From assembly GCA_003427395.1 (NCBI GenBank), contig BFEA01000448.1, positions 583,672 through 607,845 of the forward strand: a DNA stretch of 24,174 bases. Direction: 5' to 3'. Source of the stretch: Chara braunii. Its lineage: Eukaryota > Streptophyta > Charophyceae > Charales > Characeae. The notes under the pieces were generated by a model. It ran no database searches. It had not been told where the DNA came from and was given only the letters and a program-made list of their open reading frames with translations. This document shows positions 9,559-20,081 of this stretch, in pieces. The position numbers and the translations under genes were made by a program. The stretch's first letter is position 1; each line of letters opens with the position of its first letter.

Positions 9559-9759
9559 AAATCACTTCAACAGAGTAGTTTCCAACTCAGGCCCTGTCCG
9601 TGTTTGGGGGCGGTGTTTTCTGAGCGTGAAGGTGTCAAAGCCCAACTTAATAGACGAGAATTTAAGGTACGTTCATACTCGATAATGTAATTCTGGGTAT
9701 GAGGCTTATCAGTATTAAGGGTAGTAGGTACGAGTACAAAGACTAACTCCAATAATGAA

Positions 9760-10600
9760 CGACTCTATGACCCCAAGCATCAGTATTATTCAGACGGCAT
9801 CGGGTGTCACTCCACGTATGTGCAGACCAGGAGTTCCGCTAGACACTTCATCGGCTCGCCTTTGATATATGAAGGTTCAATGATCAGTTTCCCCAGTGTG
9901 TGCAAACGTATTTGTGTCTCACATTGGCTCCTGCCGCATTGCACTGTGACTCATCAGTAGGCTAGGCACCACCTATCTCACGCCCATGCTCAAGCTTTTG
10001 CCGTTGGACGGAGATCACACTTACATGCAACAAGAGACCCGGCGACCCTACACGCTCACTCTTCTCATGTTAGAATGACTTTCAGTAGTAACTGGTTTAG
10101 CTGCGACAGGATGGTTTCTCTTGTTCATCAACCCGTTGGAGAGAGCATTCTCTCTGTCCGAACAGGCAACGTTTGCTTGGCTTCGTTCAAAAATCGCCGA
10201 GACAAATTTATTAATAATGCATTTTAGGTGTAGAAGCCCTGATTGAGGAGGCTACCCCTACCTTGTACGTTGTTTTCAGACTCGCAGTCAAAAGTCTTTC
10301 AGTGAAATACCCCTTTGACTCAAGATCGACTAGCAATAGAGAGTGAAAGGTCTCGAACACAGATTGTCTCTAAACTCAGTCTCGATAGACATGAACATGT
10401 GATACACCTCTAGTCCCCACTATGGCCCCGAGTACTAGATTCACCGGTACCCCAGTTGACGATTCCCAGTAGGGGGTGCGAGCACACGCCCAACCTGACA
10501 ATATGGTGTTAGGGATTACGCCTATATTCAGCAAATTTAAGAACTCGGTGTACAACATTCAAGCGTTTGATCAAGCTGATGATTCTAAGTACGGAGTCTA

Positions 10601-10639
<39 letters not shown>

Positions 10640-12800
10640 GACAACTTATAAATTGGAGTTAAAATAGTCTTCACATATCACAAGTGGGATCAACACAAAT
10701 TTTCATGTCCACTAGTCTGCACTTCAATGGAGGTATTTTTCCCACAACGTTCACAAGATCCAAAAATGACCCCCCGACCTGGGACGATGAAGAAAACTCA
10801 TTAATCTTCAATAAGGGCAGGCACAACCATGTTACAATGAATTTACGAAACTTCTCTCAACACCCACCCTACTCATGGAGCTAGACCACATTTCATAGAA
10901 AGGTTTGCATTGCTTAGTGAACCGGTTTTCAACGCCGGACAATAACGATCTGTTACATTACTTAAATTGTGAATCACCGCTAGTCTTAGTCACTGTCAAG
11001 AAGGTATTTGACTATCAGATAAATTAATTTTCTCAGATACTGTCTTCTTCCTCCACAACTCATCGTTCAACCATCATAAAAATGACAAAATATCCTCTAA
11101 TAGGACAGAGGGCGAAACCCAAAGTCATATTCGGAACCTAACCAAGGCGGAGAAGCTAGTTATGTTCACCCTCTTAATCAACGATCAGAACCCATGTGTC
11201 TAGCTCTAAGAGATCAGAGCTAGCTGTCAGATCTGCCTTTATCAACTAAGAGTGGTTACCCAGCCCTTTTGAACCGAGTTTAGATGTGGCACGGCGCCAT
11301 TCCGCAATACAACAGCCACACCTCATTCATGCATCATAAGTGAGAGCAAGTGGTATAGGGGTCTTGGGGGAAGTAGGATAACGATGCTCCTGGGCAAGGT
11401 TAAGCTAAACCCTATCTTATCGGGGTTTTAGAGAAAATTCGGGCTCTACCAAGGATCTGTCTTGATTGCCTGAGCCGCACCCGTTTTCATATTTTCCCAC
11501 TCAATTGGACTCTTTGACTTTTTTTCTTCGTGTTCGGTTTAGTCCTTTCCCAAATCGAATAGGAAGCATCTAAATTAGGGACGGTGGATACTATCACTTC
11601 TTGTAATCAAAAGATTAATGAATCACTTATACTCACAGAATGTGAGATGACCCACGAATCCTGAATCAAGTTCAATGTGAAATCATGTATGATCCCGGCA
11701 GAGAGTTTTCAACGCAAACCTAACAACTAGTTATCGCACCTTCATCGAGTGCCATTTACCCAAGAGGAACCAATAGAGAACATGCAACTCATTCAAACAT
11801 GCCTCAGAGAAGCGATGACTATCCAAGAAAAGACGAAAAAGTCATGTCAATTGCGGCTGAATCAATAACGATCCAGTGTAGAGATCCAAAGACAATTTAC
11901 GTGAAAACAGGTCACAGATGTATCTGAACCCGCTTAATCATCACTCTTATCAAGAGGCGTCAACAATAACAACGACCATCGTACCATTTAAAGTGAACAC
12001 AGGAATAATAGTTGACTAAAACTCCATCTGTAGAGCTTATCTAGGTGGTACTCCGCTCGCAACTCCCTCACTTCAACCGCTCAGTTGGAGTCCCACTGGA
12101 CTTTGTCAAGTCATGCCACAGTAGTGACCTCTCCGCTAGTTCATTCAGTTTCGGGAAAATGTCACGTAATCTAACTTTTCCCCTATCCTAGCTTGTAAAT
12201 ACACCTTGCGGAGCACGAGGACAAAGCTGGCTCGAGCTGTCACTCAAAGTCTGAACAGGGCAGTGGCTTGCGCAGACATATCGCTCATACGTAATGCGTC
12301 AAGAACGGGAGTGTGACTTTCCTTTCTATTCACTTGTCGATGGTACACTATCAGCTTGTACACCATTATCACTCCGAAACTGGGTGAGCAGAAAAGTGAA
12401 AAAAGTTAACTTCGGATGGTGCATCACACCCACAAGAGATTCGATAAAGAGAGGATACTATCTCGCTCGTACTCGGAAAGGATGGGCGAAGACAGGTGAG
12501 ACAAATCTCCTTGGTTAACGTCAACTGACCTTTGTGGTATATGACCAATGTTGTCCGTCAAACAAGGATGCTTGTTTGAAAGAGAGGAATGTAGACGAAT
12601 CAACTACGCTTGTTAAGGGCAAGATTGTGACCGTGATAAGCTTGTTTCGGTAGTGCTAGTTGTCCAAGAGAAGGGAGATGGGGGGGACTCCTATTTAGAA
12701 CGTTGGAAGGTCTACACGTGATTAATGCGGCTGATGTCGTCCTTCGGCTCGAGTTGTCGTGCTACTTGCAGATGTGACTGCTATTTGTTCCCCGTTAAGA
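9760..12800. other. 3-kb stretch without identifiable genes
   Basis: Both strands were read. The open frames (the longest about 75 codons) are scattered and show no domain, motif or consistent strand. The only clear structure is an (ATT)n tract at 10,601-10,639. This may be very old, unrecognisable repeat sequence. Confidence 0.6.
10601..10639. repeat. (ATT)13 microsatellite
   Basis: Thirteen uninterrupted ATT triplets. Confidence 0.97.
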
Positions 12801-13135
12801 AGCCAGAGGCTTCACTATTGAAAAGAAAAAAAACGAGCAAACTTACGGGAGCATGATGACGTCAACGGACCAAAGTGGCGCCTCTCGCTATTCACCTTCT
12901 TGAGCGTGCGTATGCCCGTCTGACTCTCCCTTTTCTTCCTGGTCATGATAGCACGTGCAATCTGTAACGCCTCGAGTTCTCGGTCCTTCCACTCCCTAGA
13001 GTTGGAGCCCCTTTGTTTCCCCGAGCATGCAGTGATTAGTACGCCGTATGCCAATCACACACCACCCAAAGTGTGCGCACAACGTCTGTCTCTCGATCGC
13101 TCACAATGACAGCCAATCTCATGGTCACACGAGAG

Positions 13136-13137
<2 letters not shown>

Positions 13138-13217
<80 letters not shown>
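13138..13217. repeat. (TC)40 microsatellite
   Basis: Eighty bases of perfect TC repeat, immediately preceded by GAGAGAG (13,131-13,137), so the purine/pyrimidine strand switches at the junction. The Ser-Leu repeat frame across it is an artefact. Confidence 0.98.
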
Positions 13218-13220
<3 letters not shown>

Positions 13221-13589
13221 CATGAACATAACTATCACACGTGTCCTGAAGTCGATGACCTAATCCCTAGAGGGAGTATACACGAGTTCGTGGAGTAGAC
13301 AGCACCGGAGAGCCGAGGCGTCCGAGGTCGTAGTCGTTAGTACACATCACCCCGGAGCAGGTGTCAGTTCTTCCTTCCATGCGTATTAGCACATCACTCG
13401 TTCTCCCTCGCTGGTCTTTTTCTGAGCACGCCAAGTCACTCCAGTTACCTACTGGTCACTCAGAGTGCATCTCCTCTTTGTCACAACCAATAAAGACTGA
13501 CGTCAACCATAACGTCTCTCTCTCCCTCTCTCTCTCGTCTGGTCACCCTTCTCGTGAGTTGACCTCTTGCTCTCCGCCACCCAATGGGG

Positions 13590-13970
13590 CTAGTCCTTCC
13601 GTCGTCTCGAGTTGGCCTCCGGGCCGCTTTCAACAGGCTTAGCAGGCTGGTAGTCCCACCACCACTGGTCCATGCCATACCAAGACTGGGTTTCTGCGGC
13701 CAGATCGCTGGCCTCGTTCTCAGCCTTTGTGTCGCGGTCCAGGTACCGTTGTTCCCTCTCTTCCGTATCTGTAGAGGTCTCGCCCTCCAAGTATGAGACA
13801 ATCACCTCCATTTCGTTTGTGACGCCGTCCCGTCTGCACCTTCTCTCTGTCTGGTCCTTGGCTTCAGTAATAGCCGCTTGTAACCATTGGTCCGCTCTCA
13901 TTTCCTCCTCTTTGGGAGAAAGTTCCGGTTCAAAGAATGAAGAAGAGGTTAAAAAGAGAGAAGAAAACAT
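13590..13970 (-). CDS. Unrecognised acidic ORF, possible exon or gag fragment
   Basis: 126 codons. After a hydrophobic Ser/Phe-rich start it becomes strongly charged: KEEEMRADQWLQAAITEAKD, SYLEGETSTDTEEREQRYLD, and a Trp-rich block SWYGMDQWWWDYQPAKPV. The high Glu/Asp content and Trp cluster differ from the random frames around it and suggest real coding history. The opposite strand also has open frames, which weakens the case. No family was recognised; a retroelement gag fragment or a host exon are both possible. The start codon is arbitrary. Confidence 0.35.
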   Translation of the reverse strand: MFSSLFLTSSSFFEPELSPKEEEMRADQWLQAAITEAKDQTERRCRRDGVTNEMEVIVSYLEGETSTDTEEREQRYLDRDTKAENEASDLAAETQSWYGMDQWWWDYQPAKPVESGPEANSRRRKD

Positions 13971-13999
13971 ATCATTTATTTTTGAAGAATACGATTAAA

Positions 14000-15300
14000 G
14001 TTACCAAGAGATTGAAAAGAAGATGGAAAGAGAACAACTAAAGAAGTATTATTGTACGAACTCAAAAAAGAAGTTCATATTAAAGAGAGATTACCTCTTC
14101 ATGGATGACAAGGAATGACTGTCTCCATTAAGGGTGGTCTGTGAAAAAGAATGACAACTGTAAATAATTGCTGCTCTACACGAGGAGGTTGCTGGTGGCA
14201 ACAGGGTTGTTGAAGCGATGTCGAGCGCACGGTCCCCGCAAGCGAGGGGACCTTTTCGGCCGCGTCACGCAGGATTCGGTAGGACTTTTAGTCGTGGAGC
14301 GTTGCCGCTCCGGCCGAGTGCGCCAGCCATACCTCTCGCGAACCCCTACGACAGGATAGGGCCACGCGAGGTACAACTTACCTCCACCTGCGGGAGCTGT
14401 CACCATCCCTTAGGTGGGCGTATCCCCGCCGAGCTACCAGTCCACAGTACGAAAGCTAATCAGTTGCAATTGCAGAGGTGGACCAACCGAGGGCGTTTCT
14501 CGTTCGCTGTAGCATAGGGGGTACGCGCGGTACTACGACTATATCGGACCCGCACGCGAACCGACCTCTTGAGGGGCTGAGGTCCCAAGCGCGACTCATC
14601 GCAGGTCGACTAGGACGTACCACACACACCACGCACACACCACTATAAAGAACATAAAAATAAACGCACACACACACACACATACGCACGAAACGACACA
14701 ACACAAACAACGCGACAACAAACCTAGTCCCTTCAGTAGTCGTCCCATAACTCTCCGACGTGGAAACCGGATAGGCATCGCACGCGGGACTTGGTATAAA
14801 ACCGCGCAGACGCAGGGATAACTCATATCGGTTCGCGATGCAAGCATACGCAAGCGGTTGCAGTGATGGCGTACTATGCAGTACCCATACTCATGCGGCC
14901 TTCGTTGATCTCTAGGGTCGCATTCGACACTCAAGTGTCGGTTGACACGCGCCTTGAGGGTTAATCTTTCGATGCTGGACAACCGCCAAGTGCGATTGAA
15001 AACCACACCCTCTTCTGCACCCTGCGGAGAGTGGGTGGTACACAGGTTCATACCTGTGTTGACAATCGTCTCTTATTGCCCTGGAGACCAACTCCATCAC
15101 CAAGGTCTGGAAAGAAGTCAATGGGTTTGACTCTGACAGCTGCCGCGGACTACAACGTCCAACTATAAAAAGTAACAAGCAAAATCAATCAATGAATAAA
15201 CAGACATCCCAATACCCATATATCAAATCAGGACTCGAGATAAAATAAAGGAAGGGAAACATAACCCCATCAGGTATGCAGATCGTGCGACACATGATTG
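14000..15300. other. GC-rich unassigned region with hairpins
   Basis: No credible gene. Two small perfect hairpins lie at 14,231-14,252 (GGTCCCC/GGGGACC) and 14,296-14,311 (GGAGCG/CGCTCC). A CA-rich stretch with a short (CA)n run lies at 14,620-14,690. Frames up to 151 codons exist on both strands but overlap one another and show no motif. Confidence 0.5.
14620..14682. repeat. CA-rich stretch with short (CA)n
   Basis: Interrupted CA dinucleotides, with the longest clean run at about 14,667-14,682. Confidence 0.8.
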
Positions 15301-15839
15301 TCATTCTCACTGACTCCAAAATATGACCCATATATCAAACTCAATAATACTAACCTGCATAAGACACAAACACACAAAAAAACCACATTGTCATGCACCA
15401 ATGTGGTCAACTTTATTGTTCCCTGCAACTCACTCAACGCCTCACACACTCAAGCCCCAACCATTGTCAAATTTTCCAAAAAAAACCATCAATTTTTCAT
15501 AATAACCATTAAAAAAAGTCTGGTTAAAACCTTTAAAGAAACATATCAAATCTCAGGACCAAGGCATCAAGCTGAGGTACAGATGTAAGCAAAGTTGTGT
15601 CGTGAGCCGACGAGTCGGCGATCAACCAACCGACCTGTTATCAAAGATAACAGAAGATGACCCTCATAGGATCGAGCTGAACTAGTTACATCTTGAATAA
15701 AAAACGGCCAAGAAGGACCTGTTACACAACACAAACCAAATCCCAAATACTTGAACTTTAAGTGTACGGAGAATAAATCCCCATATCACATCTTACTCAA
15801 AATTTCGTAAGACTAGATTTTAAACCTATCTCTCCAATG

Positions 15840-16230
15840 AACCTCAAAGAATAAGGGAAATTTTGGCAGCATCTCCCCTGTACAGGCCCTATACAGGGTG
15901 AATTGCCAAGAATTCTCCTACCAGAATATAATCTAACTCTTCAAAACTAGAAAAATTTCGGCAGTGCTTCCCGTAGGAAAAGTGTCTTTTCATAATTTGT
16001 ACGAGACTAAATATAAAAATTCAGAAATAACTATAACTTTACAAAGTCAAATTTTGTCCAACTCCCTGATTTAGTAAAAATTTGGGCAGCACCTCCCCTA
16101 GAAAAGTAGGATTCCTAGATTTTTAACTAAGCCAGTTATAAACTCAGACAAAAGTTTTTTTTTGAAAGTCAAAATTTGACCAACTCCTTGGTTTTGTAGA
16201 AATTTCGGCAACGCTTCCCGTAGGAAAAGT
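15840..16230. repeat. Degenerate tandem repeat, unit about 95-125 bp
   Basis: A block of the form ATTTCGGCAGCGCTTCCCG recurs in diverged form at 15,860, 15,955, 16,080 and 16,202, often followed by TAGGAAAAGT. The last two copies also share the upstream stretch AAAGTCAAAATTTGACCAAC (at about 16,040 and 16,165). The surroundings are AT-rich. On the minus strand this array lies directly downstream of a tRNA-like SINE head (16,320-16,392), so it may be the body of that element. Confidence 0.75.
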
Positions 16231-16319
16231 AGCTACCCAAATTTTATACAGAGCCAAGTAAAAAAAAAATTCCAGAAAATGCGAGAACTTGATCTAAAAT
16301 TTTAAACTTAACTCAGAAA

Positions 16320-16392
16320 ATGCAGGAATTGAACTAACTCCTATAGCTCCAGTACGTGGCGAACACTAACAGACTAACCTATTAAGCAACAG
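16320..16392 (-). mobile_element. tRNA-derived SINE head
   Basis: On the minus strand an A-box-like TTGCTTAATAGG (16,389-16,378) is followed 43 nt later by a B-box-like GTTCAATTCC (16,334-16,325). These are the two internal RNA polymerase III promoter elements. The spacing exceeds that of a class I tRNA but is possible with a long variable arm. The sequence does not fold as a functional tRNA by inspection, so a SINE is preferred. The body probably extends to lower coordinates through the tandem repeat. Confidence 0.55.
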
Positions 16393-16599
16393 AAATAGAC
16401 ATGTCTTGAACAAAAGACAAGACTTTGCTAACAAACATGTTATGTCAACAACTCTTTCAACCAGTTCAAAACAAGGTTTCATTCATCCAAAGCGTCCATT
16501 TTTCGCTTGTCCTGATCACATAAATATTAGTCTTGTATCTTACTTAGTTGGTTATCTTTCAAAGTTGTTCTTAGTCAACCCCATGCAATCTAACAGACT

Positions 16600-17186
16600 T
16601 AGCAAGGCGACCGAATCAGTCAGAACGACCTCATCTTCAGCCCCAGTTTAATGTCTTAGGCAAGACGAGCAAGGTGACTGGATCAGTCTGGAGGACCTCA
16701 TTTCCAGCCCCAGTTCAATGTTTTAGGCAAACGAGCAAGGCGACCGGATCAGTCTGGAGGACCTTATTTCCAACCCCTGTTCAATGTGTTCGACAAACGA
16801 GCAAGGCGACTGGATCAGTCTGGAGGACCTCATTTTCAGCCCCAGTTCAATGTCTTAGGCAAAACGAGCAAGGCGACTGGATCAGTCTGGAGGACCTCAT
16901 TTCCAACCCCAGTTCAATGTCTTAGGCAAAACGAGCAAGGCGACTGGATCAGTCTGGAGGACCTCATTTCCAGCCCCAATTCAATGTCTTAGGCAAACGA
17001 GCAAGGCGACCGGATCAGTCTGGAGGACCTAATTTCCAGCCCCAGTTTAATGTCTTAGGCAAAACAAGCAAGGCGACTGGATGAGTCTGGAGGACCTCAT
17101 TTCCAGCCCCAGTTCAATGTCTTCGGCAAAACGAGCAAGGCAACTGGATCAGTCTGGAGGACCTCATTTCCAGCCCCAGTTCAAAT
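16600..17186. repeat. Nine-copy minisatellite, unit 66-67 bp
   Basis: Successive copies place the shared GATCAGTCTGGAGGACC block at 16,613 (diverged), 16,681, 16,747, 16,813, 16,880, 16,947, 17,013, 17,080 and 17,147. The steps are 66-68 bp, mostly 66 or 67. Copies 2-9 differ at only a few positions; copy 1 is the most diverged. Because the length varies between 66 and 67, open frames run across several units but shift, so protein coding is unlikely. Confidence 0.97.
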
Positions 17187-17439
17187 CATCGCAAGCAGAA
17201 ATCGTGGATTCATTTCAGGCAGATAAATTTAGACAAACATAGCAAATTCTCTTTGATTCAATTAAAGTCCTGAATTAAAGTCAAGGAAATATGTAAAAAG
17301 TCTGACTCAGTCAAACTGAATGAAGGGTGGTATAGATAGGGGTATACGGGATCGTAAAGGCGATCGCATCGGCCTACCTCAAAGTTCCCTGCCTCCAAGG
17401 TCCCGCCTGAACCCCGGCAGAGCTCCCGCAATCGGTGGG

Positions 17440-17505
17440 GTGAACCTCCCACAGAGGCCTTGACACGGATTACGGGTTTCAATCCCGCCTGCCGCCTTCC
17501 TCTCT
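17440..17505 (+). other. T-arm-like sequence, possible SINE or tRNA remnant
   Basis: CGGGTTTCAATCCCG at about 17,474-17,488 forms a short stem with a 7-nt loop resembling a T-arm and B box (GGTTTCAATCC). No matching A box or acceptor stem was found upstream, so this is at most a 3' half remnant. Confidence 0.25.
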
Positions 17506-17519
17506 GAACCAAAAGACTA

Positions 17520-18840
17520 GATTGAGAGTGAGAAAGGCAGAAGAAGAGAAGCTAGGTCACTCAGATACAAGAAAGGTGCGCTCAGACTCACGTGAGAGGG
17601 CCTTGATTCCTAGACGCGCCCGAGGGCCCCGCAATAGTGGCCAAAATCGCAGTAATACCGCCAAACTGAAGTCAAAATGCCGAATGTTGACCTCCCGACG
17701 GTCGTCCAAGCCGCAACAATGATCCTTGTGTAGAGTCAGTTTCCTTCCCTCAACTCGCAAAGCTACCCCCTCCGACCAACTGTCACTACGTAACATAAGA
17801 AGGGTGCGTTCAAGCAGAGCACACCCCCAAGAAAACACCGCACATGCGCAGCCGAAGCATAATGAGGCACTGCGTGCACAACAATTGTGCGCAGTAGCTG
17901 CGCCTCACCAAGTACCAGAGTAGCCCCGTAGTAACAACAATCTTTCTTGATCACATAGCAACGCCTCTACTCATACATCAACTGGTACTCCATCACACAA
18001 CAACAACTCTTCGAGTAGTAACAATCGGTCCCAAAATAATACGTAGTTCGGGTAGGAACCAGTCATCACAGTAACTTCTGAAAACAGCTGCAACAGTAGC
18101 CTCGCAGGGAGCCACAACAATCTGTTTTTTATCACAGTCAGCAGGTTCCCAAGGTCAGGCGGCAGTTCTGAACTAGCTAAGTGGCAACACCGACCGCACC
18201 CAACACTAGGCCCAGATCTTGCTGAGCTCAACTCAGAATGCCCTTTGTTGCCTGGTAATAGATGTGATGTGTCAGCCAATTCCTCATCCGACAACGTCCC
18301 CCGCCTCTATGTCCAAGTCCAACAAACGATTTGCACTTCAGTGACTTCACTATCCTTGTGCACAGACAGCTGCGAGGAGGCAGCCAGACGCACACAGACT
18401 GAATCTGGCCAGTCCTATGCCCTCCACACTTCTTCACTGCACTAGCGACCGCTCCCAGCAAGCAGTATCACACAGCAAGTGTCGCGGTTGATATGACAAA
18501 GACACGGCGCCAGCAGCAGCGAGGCACAGTGGTAGCCATATTCGTAAAAACTAACCAGCAACCGCGTTGCAAAGGCACCGCAGCGAGCCGCAAGAAATAC
18601 ATCACGCAAGACACCACGGGAGACTCCGGGCAAGGCACAACAATGAAGCGTATCAGCAGGTCCAGGCTGCTTAAACGCAGTAACTTACAGCAGCACAGAG
18701 CCAATGCACATCAACGTGGACTGTGAGCAGCAATCTGGTCAGCAGCACCGACCAACATACTTGCAGATGTTGTATGTACAGGCTGTTGCCATAAGCAGAT
18801 AAGTGCCCTTACATCATCACTCCCATCCCTTTCTTACTCT
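17520..18840. other. A/C-rich unassigned region
   Basis: The plus strand is rich in CAA and CAG words, for example 17,930-18,140 and 18,490-18,740. A diverged direct repeat (ACAACAATCT followed by ATCACA and AGCA) occurs at about 17,934 and 18,114. Hairpins cluster at 17,870-17,903. Open frames on both strands reach about 107 codons but none carries a recognisable motif. Confidence 0.5.
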
Positions 18841-18848
18841 CTCTCTCT

Positions 18849-19262
18849 CTATATCTGATTGTAATCAGAATGAGAGGAGAGCTCTAGCCTCACTATCGCC
18901 TTTCCTCCTTCCGCTCCTGATACCTGTCCGCTTCGACCCCCCCCCTTCATCATGACTGTGCCCACCTTCACTCGGTGCATCTGACCCAGGCCCCAGTCAG
19001 ATCTAGGGAGAGCATCATTGCAATGCTCAAAAGTGGGCACGATCACCACCTCGACCAGAAAACAGCGGACTGTGGGCTCATCAAAGACGACCTCGAGCAC
19101 GGGGAATGACGTTGTCCTCGCTACACTACCCACCAAAGGCACATAGTAAAAATGAATCTTTCTGTTTAAAACACGGGCAGATGCATACGAATCTTTCCCG
19201 TTGTTGAGCTCTGCAGTCTGACACCGCAGCTCGACCTTCCGCTCATTCCGCATCGCCAACAC
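18849..19262 (-). CDS. Unrecognised ORF, possible retroelement fragment
   Basis: 137 codons. Residues about 33-98 look protein-like: KIHFYYVPLVG, FPVLEVVFDEPTVRCFLVEV, VIVPTFEHC, then RSDWGLGQMHRVKVG. The alternation of hydrophobic strands ending near SDWGLGQM resembles the C-terminal half of a retropepsin-like fold, where an ILG-D motif is expected, but no D-S/T-G catalytic triplet is present. The last third is Gly/Ser-rich. The start codon faces a CT microsatellite at 19,288-19,329, so the frame may be truncated. It could be a fragment of another retroelement or a host exon. Confidence 0.4.
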   Translation of the reverse strand: MLAMRNERKVELRCQTAELNNGKDSYASARVLNRKIHFYYVPLVGSVARTTSFPVLEVVFDEPTVRCFLVEVVIVPTFEHCNDALPRSDWGLGQMHRVKVGTVMMKGGGRSGQVSGAEGGKAIVRLELSSHSDYNQI

Positions 19263-19284
19263 TTAGAGGTGAGTGTCGTTGCCC

Positions 19285-19287
<3 letters not shown>

Positions 19288-19329
<42 letters not shown>
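19288..19329. repeat. (CT)21 microsatellite
   Basis: Forty-two bases of CT repeat just upstream of the minus-strand ORF at 18,849-19,262. Confidence 0.95.
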
Positions 19330-19333
<4 letters not shown>

Positions 19334-19479
19334 TCCAAACCATCCTTGTTAGTCCCCAGGTCATGGTATGGTTATGAGTGAATGAGGATATAAGTGTTAG
19401 ATATTAACCTGTCTAATCTAGATGGAAAAGGAGGGACTAGTGCTAGTGCTAGGGTGTCATGCCTTTTTAGCGCCTACAC

Positions 19480-19768
19480 AAGTTGAAGAGGCACACACAG
19501 TCCCCCAACCCAAATTGTCTCCTAGGAATAGACTGGATCAATGAATTGGAAGGCTTCATAACGGACGCTGGGCCCGGTTCCCAGCACGTGCTGATGTATC
19601 AGCTTATCATTGTATCTCAAGGGACGCTGGACCCGCTTTCCAGCAGGTGTTGCTCCCCACCAATAGACTGGAGCCCCCAGCAAGATAGATAGGAGTGCGT
19701 GCTCTTATCATCACTCCTATCTGTTGTTGCAAGGGGTTCTTTAAGAAAAAGAAAGAAAAAAAAGGGCA
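19480..19768 (+). mobile_element. SINE copy with conserved core and A-rich tail
   Basis: The core at 19,620-19,666 matches 22,052-22,098 in inverted orientation at 45 of 47 positions. A diverged partial duplicate of the core start lies at 19,563-19,593 (26 of 31). Downstream, GTGCTCTTATCATCACTCC parallels the same part of the other copy, and the element ends in an A-rich tail at about 19,742-19,764. No tRNA-like head was recognised upstream, so this copy may be 5'-truncated and its left boundary is approximate. Confidence 0.65.
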
Positions 19769-19810
19769 AGTTGAATATAAAGCCTGGCCATTATTTTTGG
19801 TTGAAGACGG

Positions 19811-19825
19811 TAGTGTGAGTATGCC
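19811..19825. mobile_element. Right end of a third inverted-repeat element (partial)
   Basis: TAGTGTGAGTATGCC ends exactly at the CTCAG pentamer (19,826-19,830), like the right ends of the 97-bp and 458-bp elements. No left partner was found upstream within 19,480-19,810, so this is either a truncated element or a decayed one. Confidence 0.55.
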
Positions 19826-19830
19826 CTCAG

Positions 19831-19927
19831 GGCATACCCACACGAGGACGTTCCCGTATGTACCGGGCTGAACCTGACCACAGTCACATCCTCAGAAAGG
19901 TTGAAAAAGTCCCAGTGTGAGTATGCC
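19831..19927. mobile_element. 97-bp inverted-repeat element (MITE-like)
   Basis: It begins GGCATACCCACAC and ends GTGTGAGTATGCC. The terminal inverted repeats are about 25 bp and imperfect, including a GGAC/GTCC block. The five bases CTCAG flank it directly on both sides (19,826-19,830 and 19,928-19,932), consistent with a target-site duplication. There is no coding capacity, so mobility would depend on a transposase from elsewhere. The right CTCAG is the start of a SINE A box (CTCAGTTGG). The superfamily is not assigned: a 5-bp duplication with GGC...GCC ends does not fit the common groups I can name. Confidence 0.75.
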
Positions 19928-20080
19928 CTCAGTTGGTAGAGCCATGGACTGTCGAAATGGAGACCTGAGTTCAAATCAGGATAGATATTAAGAAAGGAAG
20001 CCGGGTCTGCACCTAGCCATCGTGGGCAAGTACTCTGCACATAGTGTATCATACTTATACGAGAAAAATTGGATCTACCG
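19928..20080 (+). mobile_element. tRNA-derived SINE copy interrupted by MITEs
   Basis: CTCAGTTGGTAGAGCC (19,928-19,943) is a D-arm/A-box sequence. After 31 nt comes the B-box-like GAGTTCAAATC (19,968-19,978). The tRNA-like part is then followed by non-tRNA sequence. The A box lacks its first bases because inverted-repeat elements are inserted at CTCAG. RNA polymerase III transcription from this copy is therefore unlikely. Confidence 0.7.
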
Positions 20081-20081
20081 A

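Noticed and set aside
12815-13054. 79-codon Arg/Lys-rich minus-strand ORF
   Set aside because: No motif, no neighbour and no support beyond being open.
13048-13263. Plus-strand ORF with a long Ser-Leu repeat
   Set aside because: Direct translation of the TC microsatellite; the open frame comes only from the repeat.
14596-15051. 151-codon minus-strand ORF
   Set aside because: Crosses the CA-rich stretch, where it gives Cys-Val repeats, and overlaps other open frames; no recognisable motif.
15298-15588. 96-codon plus-strand ORF rich in Thr, Asn and Lys
   Set aside because: Composition follows the A/C-rich sequence; no domain.
16674-16992. Repeating ORFs across the minisatellite
   Set aside because: The repeat period alternates between 66 and 67 bp, so the frame shifts between units; open frames are a by-product of the array.
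16600-17186. CRISPR array
   Set aside because: Units are contiguous tandem copies with no unique spacers, in a eukaryotic context.
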